From Phymatolithon calcareum (Eukaryota; Rhodophyta; Florideophyceae; Hapalidiales), in contig OZ345367.1 in NCBI GenBank assembly GCA_977006965.1, forward strand, positions 1,550,001 to 1,614,000: 64,000 nt of DNA, in the 5' to 3' direction. A model generated the notes under the pieces. It saw nothing but the letters and a program-made list of their open reading frames with translations, searched no databases and was not told where the DNA came from. Shown one piece after another: positions 11,574 through 22,793 of the stretch (positions within the stretch are counted from its first letter, which is position 1; each line of letters begins with the position of its first letter). The position numbers and the translations under genes were made by a program.

Positions 11574-12160
11574 TGGCCCTTTGGAGGGGAACGTACTTGC
11601 TCAAGTTTGACATCAGACTCAGGGGATCCCACTTCATAATACATGCGGAATCGATTTTCTACACCATGAATCTGTCAGACTTGGGGAAGATGCTCTTAAA
11701 AAACCATGATTTTCTTTCTCATGCTATCATCATGTATTTCGTCTGTTTAGACGTTCTGTGCCCTACATCTTCATCTCAAGAAAAGCGGGCGATTATATTC
11801 GCCCTTAGTTATAAAAATATCCATTTTCTTCTCTTTACTTTTCTCGCACAAGCTATAGCTTCTAGTTCTAACAATCGGTACTGTGATATGAATAGACTAA
11901 TATTGTAACGAGATATAATGATATGAAATACTAGAGTTGAATAAATGCCACGTGTCGCTACTCGCGCTCACTATTCTGATCGAGAAGCGTGCGAGACAGA
12001 AAGTATCGACTTGTCCTATCCGTGAAGGTGTGCCTAGAGAAGTAAATGTTTCGGAAATTACGTGAATTGTACACAATTACACGAGTCTAACAATCTGATT
12101 CTTGGAGTGAAAAAGCGTTGGTAGTGAAGCTCTAGTCCCTCTATACTGCCATTGTTCTTG
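11574..12160. other. no gene recognised
   Basis: AT-rich spacer between the Helitron coding remains and the first hairpin repeat at 12161. A 111-codon plus frame at 11573-11908 overlaps the start of the Rep homology and is anonymous. Confidence 0.4.
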
Positions 12161-12206
12161 TCTACTATGGAAACTACTATCAGCAGTTTCCATCCTCTAA
12201 AGATTA
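12161..12206. repeat. left inverted repeat with hairpin
   Basis: Contains the stem ATGGAAACT ... AGTTTCCAT around a 9-base loop. The reverse complement matches 15621-15671 with small gaps. Confidence 0.75.
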
Positions 12207-12475
12207 CTTATGTAATGAATGAGGATGCAGCGATCTAATCTGATGTTCACGTGAGACTGCTCCTTCACAGTGATCACTTCGACAATTGAGGCCGTGATTT
12301 TTACAGCAACCATATGATTTTCTGATCAAGTGCATTATCCTGCGTCACCAAACTCTCGTGTGCACTTGAAGTATACTGCGAGAGTTTGGGTATGCAGCGT
12401 AGTTCGCTACGTCTCTATTGGTTCCATCAGAACACCGAGATTAAAGCGCCGGTGCATTATGAACAGGAATCAGAG

Positions 12476-12483
12476 TATAAATT
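12476..12483 (+). promoter_or_regulatory. TATA box of the 12.5-kb gene
   Basis: TATAAATT about 50 bp upstream of the ATG at 12532, which itself has a good start context (CCGCCATGG). The spacing allows a short leader. Confidence 0.5.
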
Positions 12484-12531
12484 GCCTCTTCCCCGCTTAT
12501 GTAGGAACATCTAAACAAACGTATCCCCGCC

Positions 12532-13548
12532 ATGGAAACCAACGAAAAGGGCAGAGCCACACAAGGCAGCACAAGCACTCCGAAACTGGCAGAAAAGAGA
12601 GGAAACAAAGATTTTCGGGTCCGACAAGTTCAAAAAAAGCAGCATGACAATTGGACTAAGCCCAACCTTGGGAGAAAGATCCCGGTATCTGACGAAAACA
12701 TCACTCTCATCAACTCGACGACTGCTCATTCTGAAATGAATCTCTTCATGGAAAAACTGAACGAAATGACTTCGGAGAAACTATGTGCCTTCGATAGTTG
12801 TACGTCCGAATTTGTTTTCGGGGACTCCAGAAGTGACCAGCAGGCTTATCTCGTGGATAAGGACACTCTGCAACTCAAACTTTTATCGATCGAGGGCGAG
12901 GCAGTTGACGCCATATTGTTTGGAAGACAATTTTCATCGAAAAAGAATCCTCCTACGAAAGTCGAGCGATACAGGCTTGTCATTGATCTATCATCTGACG
13001 ACCTTGATGCTGCGCATACAGTTTTTCTGATATTTGCACATTTTTTAATTACCCCGTGAACATGGCTAAGCTGTCGAGACTGATTAAAGTTGCAGAGGCT
13101 GAAATTGATGTAGTACCTCAAGGTAACGATTTGAAATCTAGCGCGATTCAATATCTCAACAGCTCTCTGACTCAATAACATGTTCTGTCCCTATTACATA
13201 GGACTTAATGCCATGAATTTCCTGTTTACGAACAATGCGGCTTCGCCGTATAAGCCAAGAAACAAGAACTCTCAATTCTTAATACCAGAAACGACTTCAC
13301 TTATTTTAAAGCCCCCATCGTTCTTTGCAACACCTGCCCCTCTTGTTCAAGAGGAACAGGGATCGCAACTTCATGAGGTCGATTTCGTGCAAGAAGAGCA
13401 AGTTACAGTGTTCTTTAATATCGTCGGTTGCTTCTATCTTAAGAAGATGCATATCAAACCCCGAATGGTTCTCATTAAGAAGACCCCTGTTTCTCTCGAT
13501 GGTCCGCTTGCAAAAGAGCTCAGAACAGATATTCTCGTAAAGCGATAA
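12532..13548 (+). CDS. unknown protein, probable two- or three-exon gene
   Basis: The ATG at 12532 opens a 163-codon frame (METNEKGRATQGSTSTPKLA, basic N-terminus, then FMEKLNEMTSEKLCAFD). Near 13020 the reading moves to another frame, either through one missing T in a T-run or a very short intron at about 13021-13070. It then continues with MAKLSRLIKVAEAEIDVVPQ. At 13123 a GTAACG donor and at 13201 an ATAG acceptor define a 79-bp intron. Removing it joins the frames exactly into LNAMNFLFTNNAASPYKPRN and on to the TAA at 13546. The C-terminal part has EEQVTVFFNIVGCFYLKKM and ends in DILVKR. The total is about 300 residues. No family recognised: no signal peptide, membrane span or catalytic motif is evident. 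The clean splice-frame match and the TATA/start context suggest a real, possibly element-borne gene. The frame change near 13020 leaves open that it is slightly damaged. Confidence 0.5.
13123..13201 (+). other. probable spliceosomal intron (79 bp)
   Basis: Donor AAG/GTAACG, a possible branch site CTGAC/CTCAATAAC near 13166-13178, a pyrimidine-rich tract, and acceptor TTACATAG/G. Phase 1. It removes stops in all relevant frames and joins two open frames. Confidence 0.5.
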
Positions 13549-15620
13549 TCATGCGTTTCAATAAAATTGTAATAATGGCGTACAATTTGGAAGTTGAAAG
13601 TCGCGTTGTACACTTTCTTAAGAAAGTTGTAGAAGGTGTTGGTGAAAACAGAGGAAAGAAGAGCGGGTCTCTGATACTTTAAGAGCGCTTGTATCAGTTC
13701 CTTTAGTGTGTTTGAAGAGCTAACGTTGGATCGGCGGTTGAGTTGGTACGTTGTTGTGCTTGTGCAGGTTTTGTATTGTGTTGGTGGTGTTATGACCAGT
13801 GATAAGTGAGCGAGACATAGAATTGATAAACGGAAGTGAGATTGAGGCGAATGCGAGTGGAAGTGAGTATGAGTTATATGAGCGATAATGGCTGGAAATG
13901 GCCCGTGCCTACAGAATTAAAGAGGTCCTAATGACTCTGAAGCCGTATGATAACTAAGAGTTCTCGAAGTCGCACGATTTGATGGTTGGTCGAGTCCATG
14001 TCGTGAGTGAAAGCTTGAAATTCTTTTTCACCCGCGACAGTACTGTCTTGTCATACGCACGGCAGCATGTTTGCAATAATAAAAGTAAACAATAGCATGA
14101 AAAGAAGAGCTGTTAGGAGGGGGAGCACACCTGTGGAAGCCATTGTTAAATATAGATGACCAGTACAAGCCCATTGACTGCGCGTGGGTCCAGCGCGGGA
14201 TGCGCTGGGCCGGGTATTTAACCCGTTAGTACTTTAAATCCCTACCTGTGCCGCAATATTTTGTTAAATAGAAATCTCGACGTATTCCAAATAACCAGTG
14301 AGTAGCTGTCGTGCTGTTTTACACGGCAAAACCATGGTCAACCGAATCAATGAAATTCTACACACTGATACAACTGTTGTTTTCGATGAGGTGATATAAT
14401 GTTATTTTATTTCCCAACCATGAATCAAACTACTGCTGCCAAAGGTAGATACTCTGCGATTCGAAACTACCTATATTCGACGCTGCCATCCGAATGCAGT
14501 TTGGAAGAAGTATCAATGAAATTCTAAAAGCATTGATACAACTGTTGATATTCTGCCCCAACACATTTCATTGGTTCTAGCCCGCTATGTGATGGATCTA
14601 TGATAGAAAATATTCGAAATTCTGTAATTAGGTGATCAAGCAACAGAGGCCATTGGAAGAAGAAGCGATTCGATAGACTCTTGTGTAGTGAATAGATGTG
14701 CAATAGAGAGGCCACAAATAAATATAGATCTCACTTTTGTACAAGCCCCAATGTGCATCGCCAAAGTTTACTTTTGGAGGCAAACCTAAACTGCATTTTC
14801 CATTGGAAAGCTGGTGCCAGCGCCCGATTTAGATTGTTATGGTAAAAACCGTGAAAATAACTAAGAGTCCCACAAAACGCCACACATGTTCATTTTGTCT
14901 ATGCTTCCGAAACACGCGCCGTGATGCCAAACAAACTTGGCACAACTTTGCGATGTAGATCCTTGCTCTGTCGATAAATTGTTTTACTTTGCATTCAAAA
15001 ATGCGAATAGGGAATAAGGAAATCTAGTCTTGTGAGCCCAGTGAAATATTTTTTAAAATTAGTTACTACAGTATCGTACTGTTCTTCACGGTCTACAAGC
15101 TGGGAGGCAGCAACTGAAGAAGCTTTCCCGTATATTCATAAGACTAGGACGCACTGAATTAAGGCATACGAGTTTTTGAAAGGTCATCATCCTTCCGAAT
15201 TCCAGAAAGGTGCACTTTATTTCAAACATGATTGTATCAGTTAATTTATTTCAAAACATCTTAAAATTTAAATCCCCTTAGTGTACCAATCAGATGTTCA
15301 GAATGGCGATTTTTTGGCCAATCCATTGTGAAGAAAACAGTTTTATCCAATAAGGATGCGAGGAATGCAGTGCTGATTGGCTCTTTATGGCTCCTTACAT
15401 GGCTTCTTACACGGCGCAGCCGCATCACTTATAATACCATAACCTAAAGGTATGGAATTGTGGGCTCGCAGGCTAGCGCAGTACCATAACGTTTTTTTAA
15501 TTAAATTTTGTGTAATGTTTTTTTAAAAATTGTACTCTACATTTAAGCGACATACGTTATATAAAACGAGTTCTGAGTTAGGAATCGTATTCTCCCGGTT
15601 CTAGTACCAATAAAGTGGAA
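13549..15620. other. AT-rich noncoding interval
   Basis: No open frame with a known motif. It holds a GC-rich inverted repeat at about 14189-14210 (CCAGCGC ... GCGCTGG), a small palindrome CGGGTATTTAACCCG near 14214-14228, and the direct repeat listed separately. It could be the 3' flank of the 12.5-kb gene or the noncoding body of the proposed element. Confidence 0.45.
14346..14547. repeat. imperfect 35-bp direct repeat
   Basis: ATCAATGAAATTCTA ... GATACAACTGTTG occurs at 14346-14379 and again at 14512-14547, in the same orientation and about 166 bp apart. The two copies differ by a few bases and a 2-bp gap. Confidence 0.7.
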
Positions 15621-15671
15621 TAATCTTTAGAAACTAGGGTGGAAACTGCTGAGTGCAGTTTCCATAGTAGA
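15621..15671. repeat. right inverted repeat with hairpin
   Basis: Contains the near-perfect stem TGGAAACTGC ... GCAGTTTCCA around TGAGT. It is the reverse complement of the repeat at 12161-12206 and ends 27 bp before the LTR at 15699. Confidence 0.75.
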
Positions 15672-15698
15672 AAGCAGAAGGGTAGGGGAATGAAGTGT

Positions 15699-16139
15699 TG
15701 TTGGAGGTTATGGAATGGATGAGGAGAGTGGAAAAGTTTGGTTGGTGAAGATTGGTTGACGAGAAGTGGAGTTAGGTGAGAATGAGTTCCTTAGTTTATT
15801 CACTTGGCGGACCTCAGGTCAAGACTATATAGACCTGAGAACACAACCAGACTTGATCAAAACCCTAACTGACGACGGAGAAACACTAACCCTAAACAAA
15901 TTTGTCATAATATCATATGACACGTGTAACATGAAAAAATCAAGAATCATCTAATGAGTGAGGGGAGTATGATTATCATACTCTTATCATACTTTGACAC
16001 GTGTCTCTGCCAATCTTCTTGATTCAAACTTCTGAGACACTTTGAGTTTCGACTTGACACGTGTACACGTGTACCGAGATCATACCTTGATATTGAAGTG
16101 TGTTTGCGACTAGAGCTCCAAGCAATCACACTTCCAACA
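15699..16139 (-). repeat. family A 3' LTR (441 bp)
   Basis: Begins TGTTGGAAGTG and ends CCAACA on the minus strand. It has CACGTG palindromes, the AACCCTAAAC box, a CTATATAG TATA element and an AATAAA. The purine tract AGGGGGAG lies just inside the element. Confidence 0.92.
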
Positions 16140-16160
16140 CTCCCCCTTGAGCGAGGGACA

Positions 16161-19100
16161 CTACGACGTCCTCGGGCATATACCCATGTCATGTGCGAAC
16201 TTGGCCGTCTTGACACGATCGAGTGGCTTGGTGAGTGCATCCGCAATCATCAACTCAGTACTACAATACTTGATATATATCTTGCCCGTGGCAACCACAT
16301 CACGAACATAGTGATATTGGATGTCTATGTGCTTGTTCCTCTGAGTGATGGCTGCGTTTCGCCCGGTCGCGATCGCACTTTTACTGTCCGTGTACAGAGT
16401 CATGGCGGATGGCTTCTCGAGACCTTGAACATCGGCAATGAGTCTTGATAACCAGACAGATTCCTTGGCGGCGGCACACGAAGCGATGTATTTCGCTTCG
16501 CATGTTGAAGTGGCGACGATGGTTTGCTTCTTTGAACGCCAGCTTATGGCTCCCCCTGCAAGAAGGAACACATAGCCACTCGTGGACCGTCTTGTCTCAA
16601 CACATCCCGCCCAATCCACATCCGTGTAACCGATTGGAACCAAACTCCCACTTCCACCGAACAAAATTCCGTGATCTCAAGTACCCGCAATATATCGTAG
16701 AACTCGCTTCACGCCCATCCAGTGACGTTTCAGAGGCTTTTCGCAGAACGAAGACAGCTTTCCGACCGAGTCTGAGATGTCTGGGCGTGTACCAACCATC
16801 AAGTACATGAGACTTCCGATGGCTGGACGGTATGGAACTTGTTCATCGACGAGCTGGGTGATGTCGACTTCTTCGGTTCCGGTGTTCTTTTTGTTTGACT
16901 CCATAGGGGTTGGTGCTGGTTTCGAGTTCTCCATGCCGAAACGTTCCAAGACCGACTGAGCGTAGACCGACTGCGAGAGGTGAAGAGTTCGAAGTGTGCG
17001 ATCTCGGCGAGTTTCAAGTCCAAGACAAACACTAGCTTCTCCAAGGTCCTTCATCTCGAATCGCTTGTTCAGCTCCCCCTTGATCCACAAAATAGCAGAA
17101 GTATCGTTTCCGGCAATCAGCAAGTCATCCACATACAGGGCGATGATCATGATGCTGTTTGACTTGTGCCGGACGTACAGACAAGGATCGTTGGGACTGC
17201 TTGAGAAGCCGAGCTCGTCGATGAGGAACTTGTCGATCTTGGCATGCCACTGTCGCGGTGCTTGCTTCAGGCCATATAGTGCCTTCAAGAGCTTGCAAAC
17301 AAGGTCAGGACGCTTGGGATCACGAAATCTAGACGGAACCTCCATGTAGATGTCTTCGTCAAGGTCACCATGCAAAAAAGCCGTAACAACATCCATTTGG
17401 TAGAGTTCCAAATCATGGACAGCAACCGTTGCAAGTAGGATACGAATCGAGGTGAACTTTACGACTGGGGCATACGTTTCACCGTAGTCCACCCCATGCA
17501 CCTGTCGGAACCCTTTCGCAACAATGCGGACTTTAGGGCCTGTATCTTTGACCTTGAAGACATACTTGCACGGTAGAACGTTCATGCCAGGCATGCGAGT
17601 GACCAACTTCCAAGTGTTGTTGCGGGTTAGTGACGAGTGTTCATTCTCAATGCCCGGAGACCAGAAGTCGACATTTTTAATTGAAGTCGCTTCCTTGAAG
17701 GTCTGAGGCACTTGATGAGAAGACAAACCGGTTTCAGATGCAAGGTTGACGGACTCGAAGGCCAGCATAGCAGTATGCGAGGGAGCGTTCCAGAAGTCAG
17801 TGGGTGGTTTTGAGACCCGAGCTGACCTACGCAGAATGGGTTTGGCGATCATCGGAGATGTTTCTCCAGAACCTGATGGAGATATAGGTTGTTCACCACC
17901 ATCTGCTTGCTCACCTTCGTCAATGTCCTTCTCGATGCTCTTATCATCTACATCCGAAATGACCTTACCTTCAACCGTATCATCACTCAGTTTGATTTGA
18001 AGAGTTTCAAGTGATACATTGGTTTCGGTCTCATCGAATCCGCAATCCGATTCATTGAACGTCACGTCCCTTGACACAATCACGTTCCGCAAGTCCGCAT
18101 CCCACAGCTTATACCCTTTTGATGCCAACGAGTATCCCAGCATAACCGCCTCACGAGTACGACTGTCGAGTTTCTTCACTTTCTTCTTCGGAATCACGTA
18201 CCAACACTTGGCGCCAAATACGCGCAAGTGTCCCAAATCTGGTGGGGCACCCATCCATATGTGATGGGGGGTCGTGTTCGAAGGAAGTCCTCGTGACGTA
18301 ACTCGGTTGCGCACATACACAGCAGTTGCCAACGCTTCAGCCCAGAACTTCTTCTCGATGCCTCTGTGATGGAGCAACGAGCGCACTAAGTTGAGAAGTG
18401 TGCGGTTCATGCGTTCAGCCACCCCATTTTGCTGTGGGGTGTAAGCGACTGTGAGCTGTTGATGGATGCCGTGTTCCGCAAGATATGCCTTGAACTCGTT
18501 GGAGAGGTACTCGCCTCCATTGTCTGTCCTAATTGCTTTGAGCTTAGGTGCTTTCGCGAAGTCCTGTATGTTCAAGTGCTTAAGCTTTCTACCTGTATGG
18601 GTTTCAGCGTACTTGTGAAACTTCCGAAAACACTCAAAGCTCTCCGATTTCTTTCGCATGGTGAATACCGTGGTCCACTTGGAGTGATCATCGATGAAAG
18701 TGATGAAGTACTGTGATCCTCCAAGGGACGGAATGTCGATAGGACCAAGAACGTCTGAATGTACGAGATCGAGAACAGCGGTGGAGCGAGAAGTACTGGA
18801 CTTTGGAATCGGAGCACGATGACCTTTGCCGGCAAGACAACCATTACATGGATGTGTGGACTGTGAGTTGGGAGCAATCTTTACACCTTTGACCACCCCA
18901 TGGTTTACCATTCCGGTAATTCCAGTGTGGTCAACATGCGCAAGTCGTTCATGCCAGAGCTGTAGGCTCGCGAAACAGGAAACTTCGTTAAGTTTATTTC
19001 CATCTGCAAGGTCTAGAGTGTAGAGACTTTTGCGTAGAGTACCTGTTGCGATAGTGTCATGATGAGCTTTAACATAGCAACGGCTGTTCTTGAACGTTAT

Positions 19101-20147
19101 ACCATAGCCGTACTCATCCATTTTTGAGACAGACAGCAGAGAGTATCCAAAGTCGGGTATGTGCATAACGTCCTTGAGCTTTCGTTTTAACGATTTGCCG
19201 TTCACATTAAGCGTAATGATGACATCACCTTTTCCAGCGATTGTGGCCTGTGCTTTGGTTCCCATTTCGACGGTTGAAGACATTTTGGTGTATGAGCAGA
19301 AGATTGAACGATCAAACGTCATATGCGATGTACTACCAGAGTCAATGATCCATGACTTTGACTTCTCGGAAATATCAGAATCGCGCACCTTGACCATCAG
19401 GCATACAAAGTCGGAATCGGACATGACTCGAACATGTTCCGATTCATCGGTCAGGAATGCAGCTGGTTTCGTTTGCTTTCCATTCCGATTTTTGTATCCT
19501 TCAGGAGCAAGGTGTGGAAACTTGGTCCAATATTTCACACTTTTATGTCCAGATCGATGACAATATTCACAGTAGTCACGAATTCGTTCTCCATCGCGTC
19601 TGGCAGTGAAAAGTGCAGCAGTCTCAGCTTTGACGGTTGATGCTTCGACACGTATTGACATGCGTTGCTCTTCCTGGAGTAGTCGACTCTTCACAAATTC
19701 AAGTGAGAATGATTCGTCTTCATTGCCGAGAGTATCAAGTGCACTTATCAAGCTGTCCTAGTGTTCAGGAAGTCCGTTCAATACAGCCATGGCCATTTCC
19801 ATTGACTTGAGGGTGGATGCGAGTTGGCGAATGCGGTTCGTATAGGGCAGTATTTTCTCGTCTTCGAGCATAGTGGCAGTGTAGAACTTGCGTCTTGCGG
19901 CCAGTTTGTTCAAAAGAGTGTGTCGTTCGAAGATATTGAGAATCGACGTCCACATATCTTTGGCCGTTTCGACATCCTGCACATGCTCGAGATGTTCGTC
20001 TGAAAGCGAGAGACCGATAATAGCCTTTGCTTTGTTGTCATTACGACGCCAGAGCTTGAAATCGTCGGAATCTCGTGCCGGTGGATCGTCCTCTATGAAC
20101 TCGTCGAGTTCGCGGAATGATAGTACTAGCTGAATTATCTGTTTCCA
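16161..20147 (-). pseudogene. copia Gag-Pol, two nonsense codons
   Basis: A single reading frame from gag to RNase H, broken only by TAG at 19758-19760 (gag, Tyr codon of ...PERYDS) and TGA at 16677-16679 (an Arg codon before RNase H, CGA to TGA). Seven gag residues (GVDIDDK) are also lost in frame near 19803. Visible domains in order: zinc knuckle CEYCHRSGHKSVKYW (last Cys changed to Tyr), protease WIIDSGSTSHM, integrase H..H/C..C (WHERLAHVD, CNGC), DD35E (SDVLGPID, RTDNGGEY, NGVAERMNR), reverse transcriptase LYVDDLLIAG, and RNase H with HIDIQYHYVRDVV. The stop at 16161 follows GICPRTS. Clearly related to the copy at 49.4 kb, and disabled by point mutations. Confidence 0.9.
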
Positions 20148-20153
20148 AGCGTG

Positions 20154-20598
20154 TGTTGGAGAAGGTTCGGCAATTGATGAGGAGAAAGAAAAAGTTTGGT
20201 TGAAGGAAAATTGTTGAGTAGAAGCTGAGATAGGTGAGAATGAGTTCCTTGGTTTATTGACTTGGCGGACCTCAAGTCAGGATTATATAGACCTCAGAAC
20301 TCAATCAACTTGATCAAAAAACCCTAGTTGACGACGGAAGCACTCTAACCCTAAACAAATTTGTCATAATATCATATGACACGTGTAACATGAAAAAATG
20401 AAGAATCATCGACTGAGTGAGGGGGGTATGATTATCATACTCTTATCATACTCTGACACGTGTCACTGCCAATCTTCTTGATTCAAAGTTCTGAGACACT
20501 TTGACTTTCGACTTGACACGTGTACACGTGTACCGAGATCATACCTTGATATTGAAGTGTGTTTGCGACTAGAGCTCCAACCAATCACACTTCCAACA
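20154..20598 (-). repeat. family A 3' LTR (445 bp)
   Basis: Minus-strand ends TGTTGGAAGTG ... CTTCTCCAACA. Same promoter and poly(A) signals as the other copies. Confidence 0.9.
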
Positions 20599-20619
20599 CT
20601 CCCCCTTGATCGAGGAACA

Positions 20620-21767
20620 CTACGCCATTTGCTTGCATACGCCCATCTCTTGAGCGAACTTGGATGTCTTGATTCGATCGAGTGGCTTGGTTAGTGCATC
20701 AGGAACCATGGACTCAGTATTGCAGAACTGAATCGAGATCTTTCCTCTTGTAACAACATCACGAACGTAGTGATATTGGATGTCAATATGCTTGTTGCGT
20801 TGAGTGATGGCAGCGTTCCTCCCGGTTGCGATTGCACTCTGACTGTCGGTATACAAAGTCATAAGAGTGGGCTTCTGGAGACCTTGGATATCTGCGATAA
20901 GTCTTGACAGCCAAACAGCTTCCTTGGCGGCGGCACAGGAAGCGATGTACTCCGCTTCACATGTTGACGTGGCGACGATAGTTTGTTTCTTCGAACGCCA
21001 GCTTATGGTTTCCCCTGCAAGAAGGAACACATAGCCACTTGTTGATCTTCTTGTCTCACGACATCCTGCCCAATCCGCGTCTGTGTACCCGATTGGCACC
21101 AACCTCCCACTTGCACCGAACAGAATCCCATAGTGTCGAGTACCTGCAATGTACCGAAGAACGCGCTTAACACCCGTCCAGAGACGCTTTAAGGGTTTCT
21201 CGCAAAACGAAGAAAGCTTGCCGACCGAGTCCGAGATGTCTGGACGAGTGCCGACCATCAAGTACATCAGGCTTCCGATAGCTGGACGATACGGAACTTC
21301 GTCTCCAAGAGACTCGGTGATATCCACTTCCTCGATTGCGGTGTTCTTGTTGCTTGACTCCATTAAGGTAGGTGCCGGTTTCGAGTTCTCCATGCCGAAG
21401 CGTTCCAAGACCGACTGAGCGTAGACCGACTGCGAAAGATGAAGGGTCCGAAGAGTACGGTCCCGCCGAATATCAAGCCCAAGGCATACACTTGCTTCAT
21501 CAAGGTCCTTCATCTCGAACCGGTTGTTCAGCTCCCCCTTGATCCACGAAATGGCAGAGATGTCGTTTCCAGCAATCAGTAAGTCATTCACAAACAGGGC
21601 GATGATCATGATGCTGTTTGACTTGTGCCGGACGTACAGACAAGGATCGTTGGGACTGCTTGAGAAGCCGAGCTCGTCGATGAGGAACTTGTCGATCTTT
21701 GCATGCCATTGACGCGGAGCTTGCTTCAGACCGTATACTGCCATCAAGAGCTTGCAAACGAGGTTGG
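20620..21767 (-). pseudogene. copia RT/RNase H fragment with altered active site
   Basis: Open minus frame from the LTR junction at 21767 (TNLVCKLLMAVYGLKQAPRQ) to a stop at 20620 after GVCKQMA. It covers the last half of reverse transcriptase and all of RNase H (YTDADWAGCRETRR, CEAEYIAS, YTDSQSAIATG, HIDIQYHYVRD). The catalytic YVDD of the palm is FVND here (IIALFVNDLLIAG). One of the two metal-binding aspartates is lost, so the enzyme would be inactive even with an intact N-terminus. Otherwise the frame is clean, which points to a young copy. Confidence 0.88.
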
Positions 21768-22211
21768 TGTTGGAAGTGTGATTGCTTGGAGCTCTCGTCG
21801 CAAACACACTTCAATATCAAGGTATGATCTCGGCACACGGGTACACGTGTCAAGTCGAAAGTCAAAGTGTCTCAGAACCTTGAATCAAGAAGATTGGCGT
21901 TGACACGTGTCAAAGTATGATAAGAGTATGATAATCATACTCCCCTGACTCAGTAGATAATTTTTGATTTTTTCATGTGACACGTGTCATATGATATTAT
22001 GACAAATTTGTTTAGGGTTAGTGTGTCTCCGTCGTCAATTAGGGTTTTGATCAAGTCTAGTCGAGTTTTCAGGTCTATATATGCTCGACCTGAGATCCAC
22101 CAAGTGAATAAACAGAGGAACTCATTCTCACCTTTCTCAACTTTTCCACGACCAATCTTCTCCAACCAAACCATTTCAGTCTCCTCATCACCACCCTAAC
22201 CTTTTCCTTCA
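21768..22211 (+). repeat. family A 5' LTR (444 bp)
   Basis: TGTTGGAAGTG ... TTCCTTCA, followed directly by the primer-binding site at 22212. Contains CACGTG sites, the GTTTAGGGTTAG and AATTAGGGTTTT boxes, a TATA (CTATATATG) and an AATAAA. Confidence 0.9.
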
Positions 22212-22225
22212 GGTTATGGGCCCAG
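22212..22225 (+). promoter_or_regulatory. primer-binding site (half initiator tRNA-Met)
   Basis: GGTTATGGGCCCAG, complementary to the anticodon stem-loop of eukaryotic initiator tRNA-Met (CUGGGCCCAUAACC), starts immediately after the LTR. Confidence 0.75.
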
Positions 22226-22427
22226 TCAACGCATCTCAACCACTGCGTTTCATCATCATCGTCATCATCTCCGGGGTTCTCCTTCACCCCCGATCTGTCT
22301 TTGTCTGATCTTTCTGCTTGCGCATCCTTGTCAAGAATCGTTGATTCTTGCTCGGCCCGCTTCCGAAGATCCTTGTCTCCGATTCTCCTGTTCGCGTATC
22401 CTCGTTAAGTATCTCTGATTCTTTCGG

Positions 22428-22680
22428 GGCCCGCTTCAGGGGATCACTAAGCGTCTTGCAGTGCGCGTTGCCGGCTGCAGGTTCAGGTGTACCAAACACT
22501 ACAAGGGTTTTCCTGTTGCCTATCCTTGTTAAAAATCTCTGATTCTTACTAGGCCCGCTTCAGGATACCACAAAACGTCTTGCAGTGCGTGTTGTCGGCT
22601 GCAGGTTCAGGTGTACCAAAACGCCACAAGAGGTATACGGCCATCGAGCCATCCCCCGATCAAGGTCCAGGTCACATTGA
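22428..22680 (+). repeat. 124-bp tandem repeat in the leader
   Basis: GGCCCGCTTCAGG ... CTTGCAGTGCG ... GGCTGCAGGTTCAGGTG occurs twice, starting at 22428 and 22552. A degenerate third unit lies upstream. The same units occur in the leaders of the other family A copies. Confidence 0.7.
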
Positions 22681-22793
22681 CTTGAAGGAATTTCTTATAC
22701 GGGATAGATTGCCTTGATAGTTGACTTCAGTCGACTCGCAGTGGACTCTCCGAACGGATTTTCGACAAGAATAAAAGACCCCCACTCCGCAAA

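Larger units (their letters stand above)
12161..15671. mobile_element. putative inverted-repeat element carrying an unknown gene
   Basis: The 46 bp at 12161-12206 and the 51 bp at 15621-15671 are inverted copies of each other. Both share TCTACTATGGAAACT, CAGCAGTTTCCA and TCTAAAGATTA. Each is itself a hairpin. They enclose about 3.5 kb with one unknown intron-containing gene near the left end and about 2 kb of AT-rich noncoding sequence. This is the layout of a DNA transposon or foldback element, but I see no transposase motif and no clear TSD. The block could also be an ordinary gene between two copies of a small palindromic repeat. Confidence 0.4.
15699..20153 (-). mobile_element. copia family A copy 1, 5' end missing
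   Basis: Minus-strand element with a complete 3' LTR (15699-16139) and nearly the whole gag-pol. It ends abruptly at 20153, inside the gag codons for HAWKQ, where another minus-strand LTR begins. The 5' LTR, leader and first 20 or so gag codons are absent. Base 15694-15698 (AGTGT) would be the target duplication, but its partner is not in the window. Subfamily: the A1 type, sharing the ISPSGSGETSPMIAKP linker with the element at 48.5 kb. Confidence 0.9.
20154..21767 (-). mobile_element. copia family A copy 2, 3' half
   Basis: Minus-strand fragment with a 3' LTR (20154-20598) and the reverse transcriptase/RNase H end of pol. On the left it cuts copy 1 in gag (candidate TSD GCGTG, 20149-20153). 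On the right it is cut by a plus-strand LTR at 21768. Confidence 0.85.

Noticed and set aside
16098-16448. Open frames antisense to copia RNase H (and the same at 35391-35741, 36240-36590 and 59088-59432)
   Set aside because: They mirror the RNase H codons and recur in every copy only because the coding strand is conserved. No independent motif.
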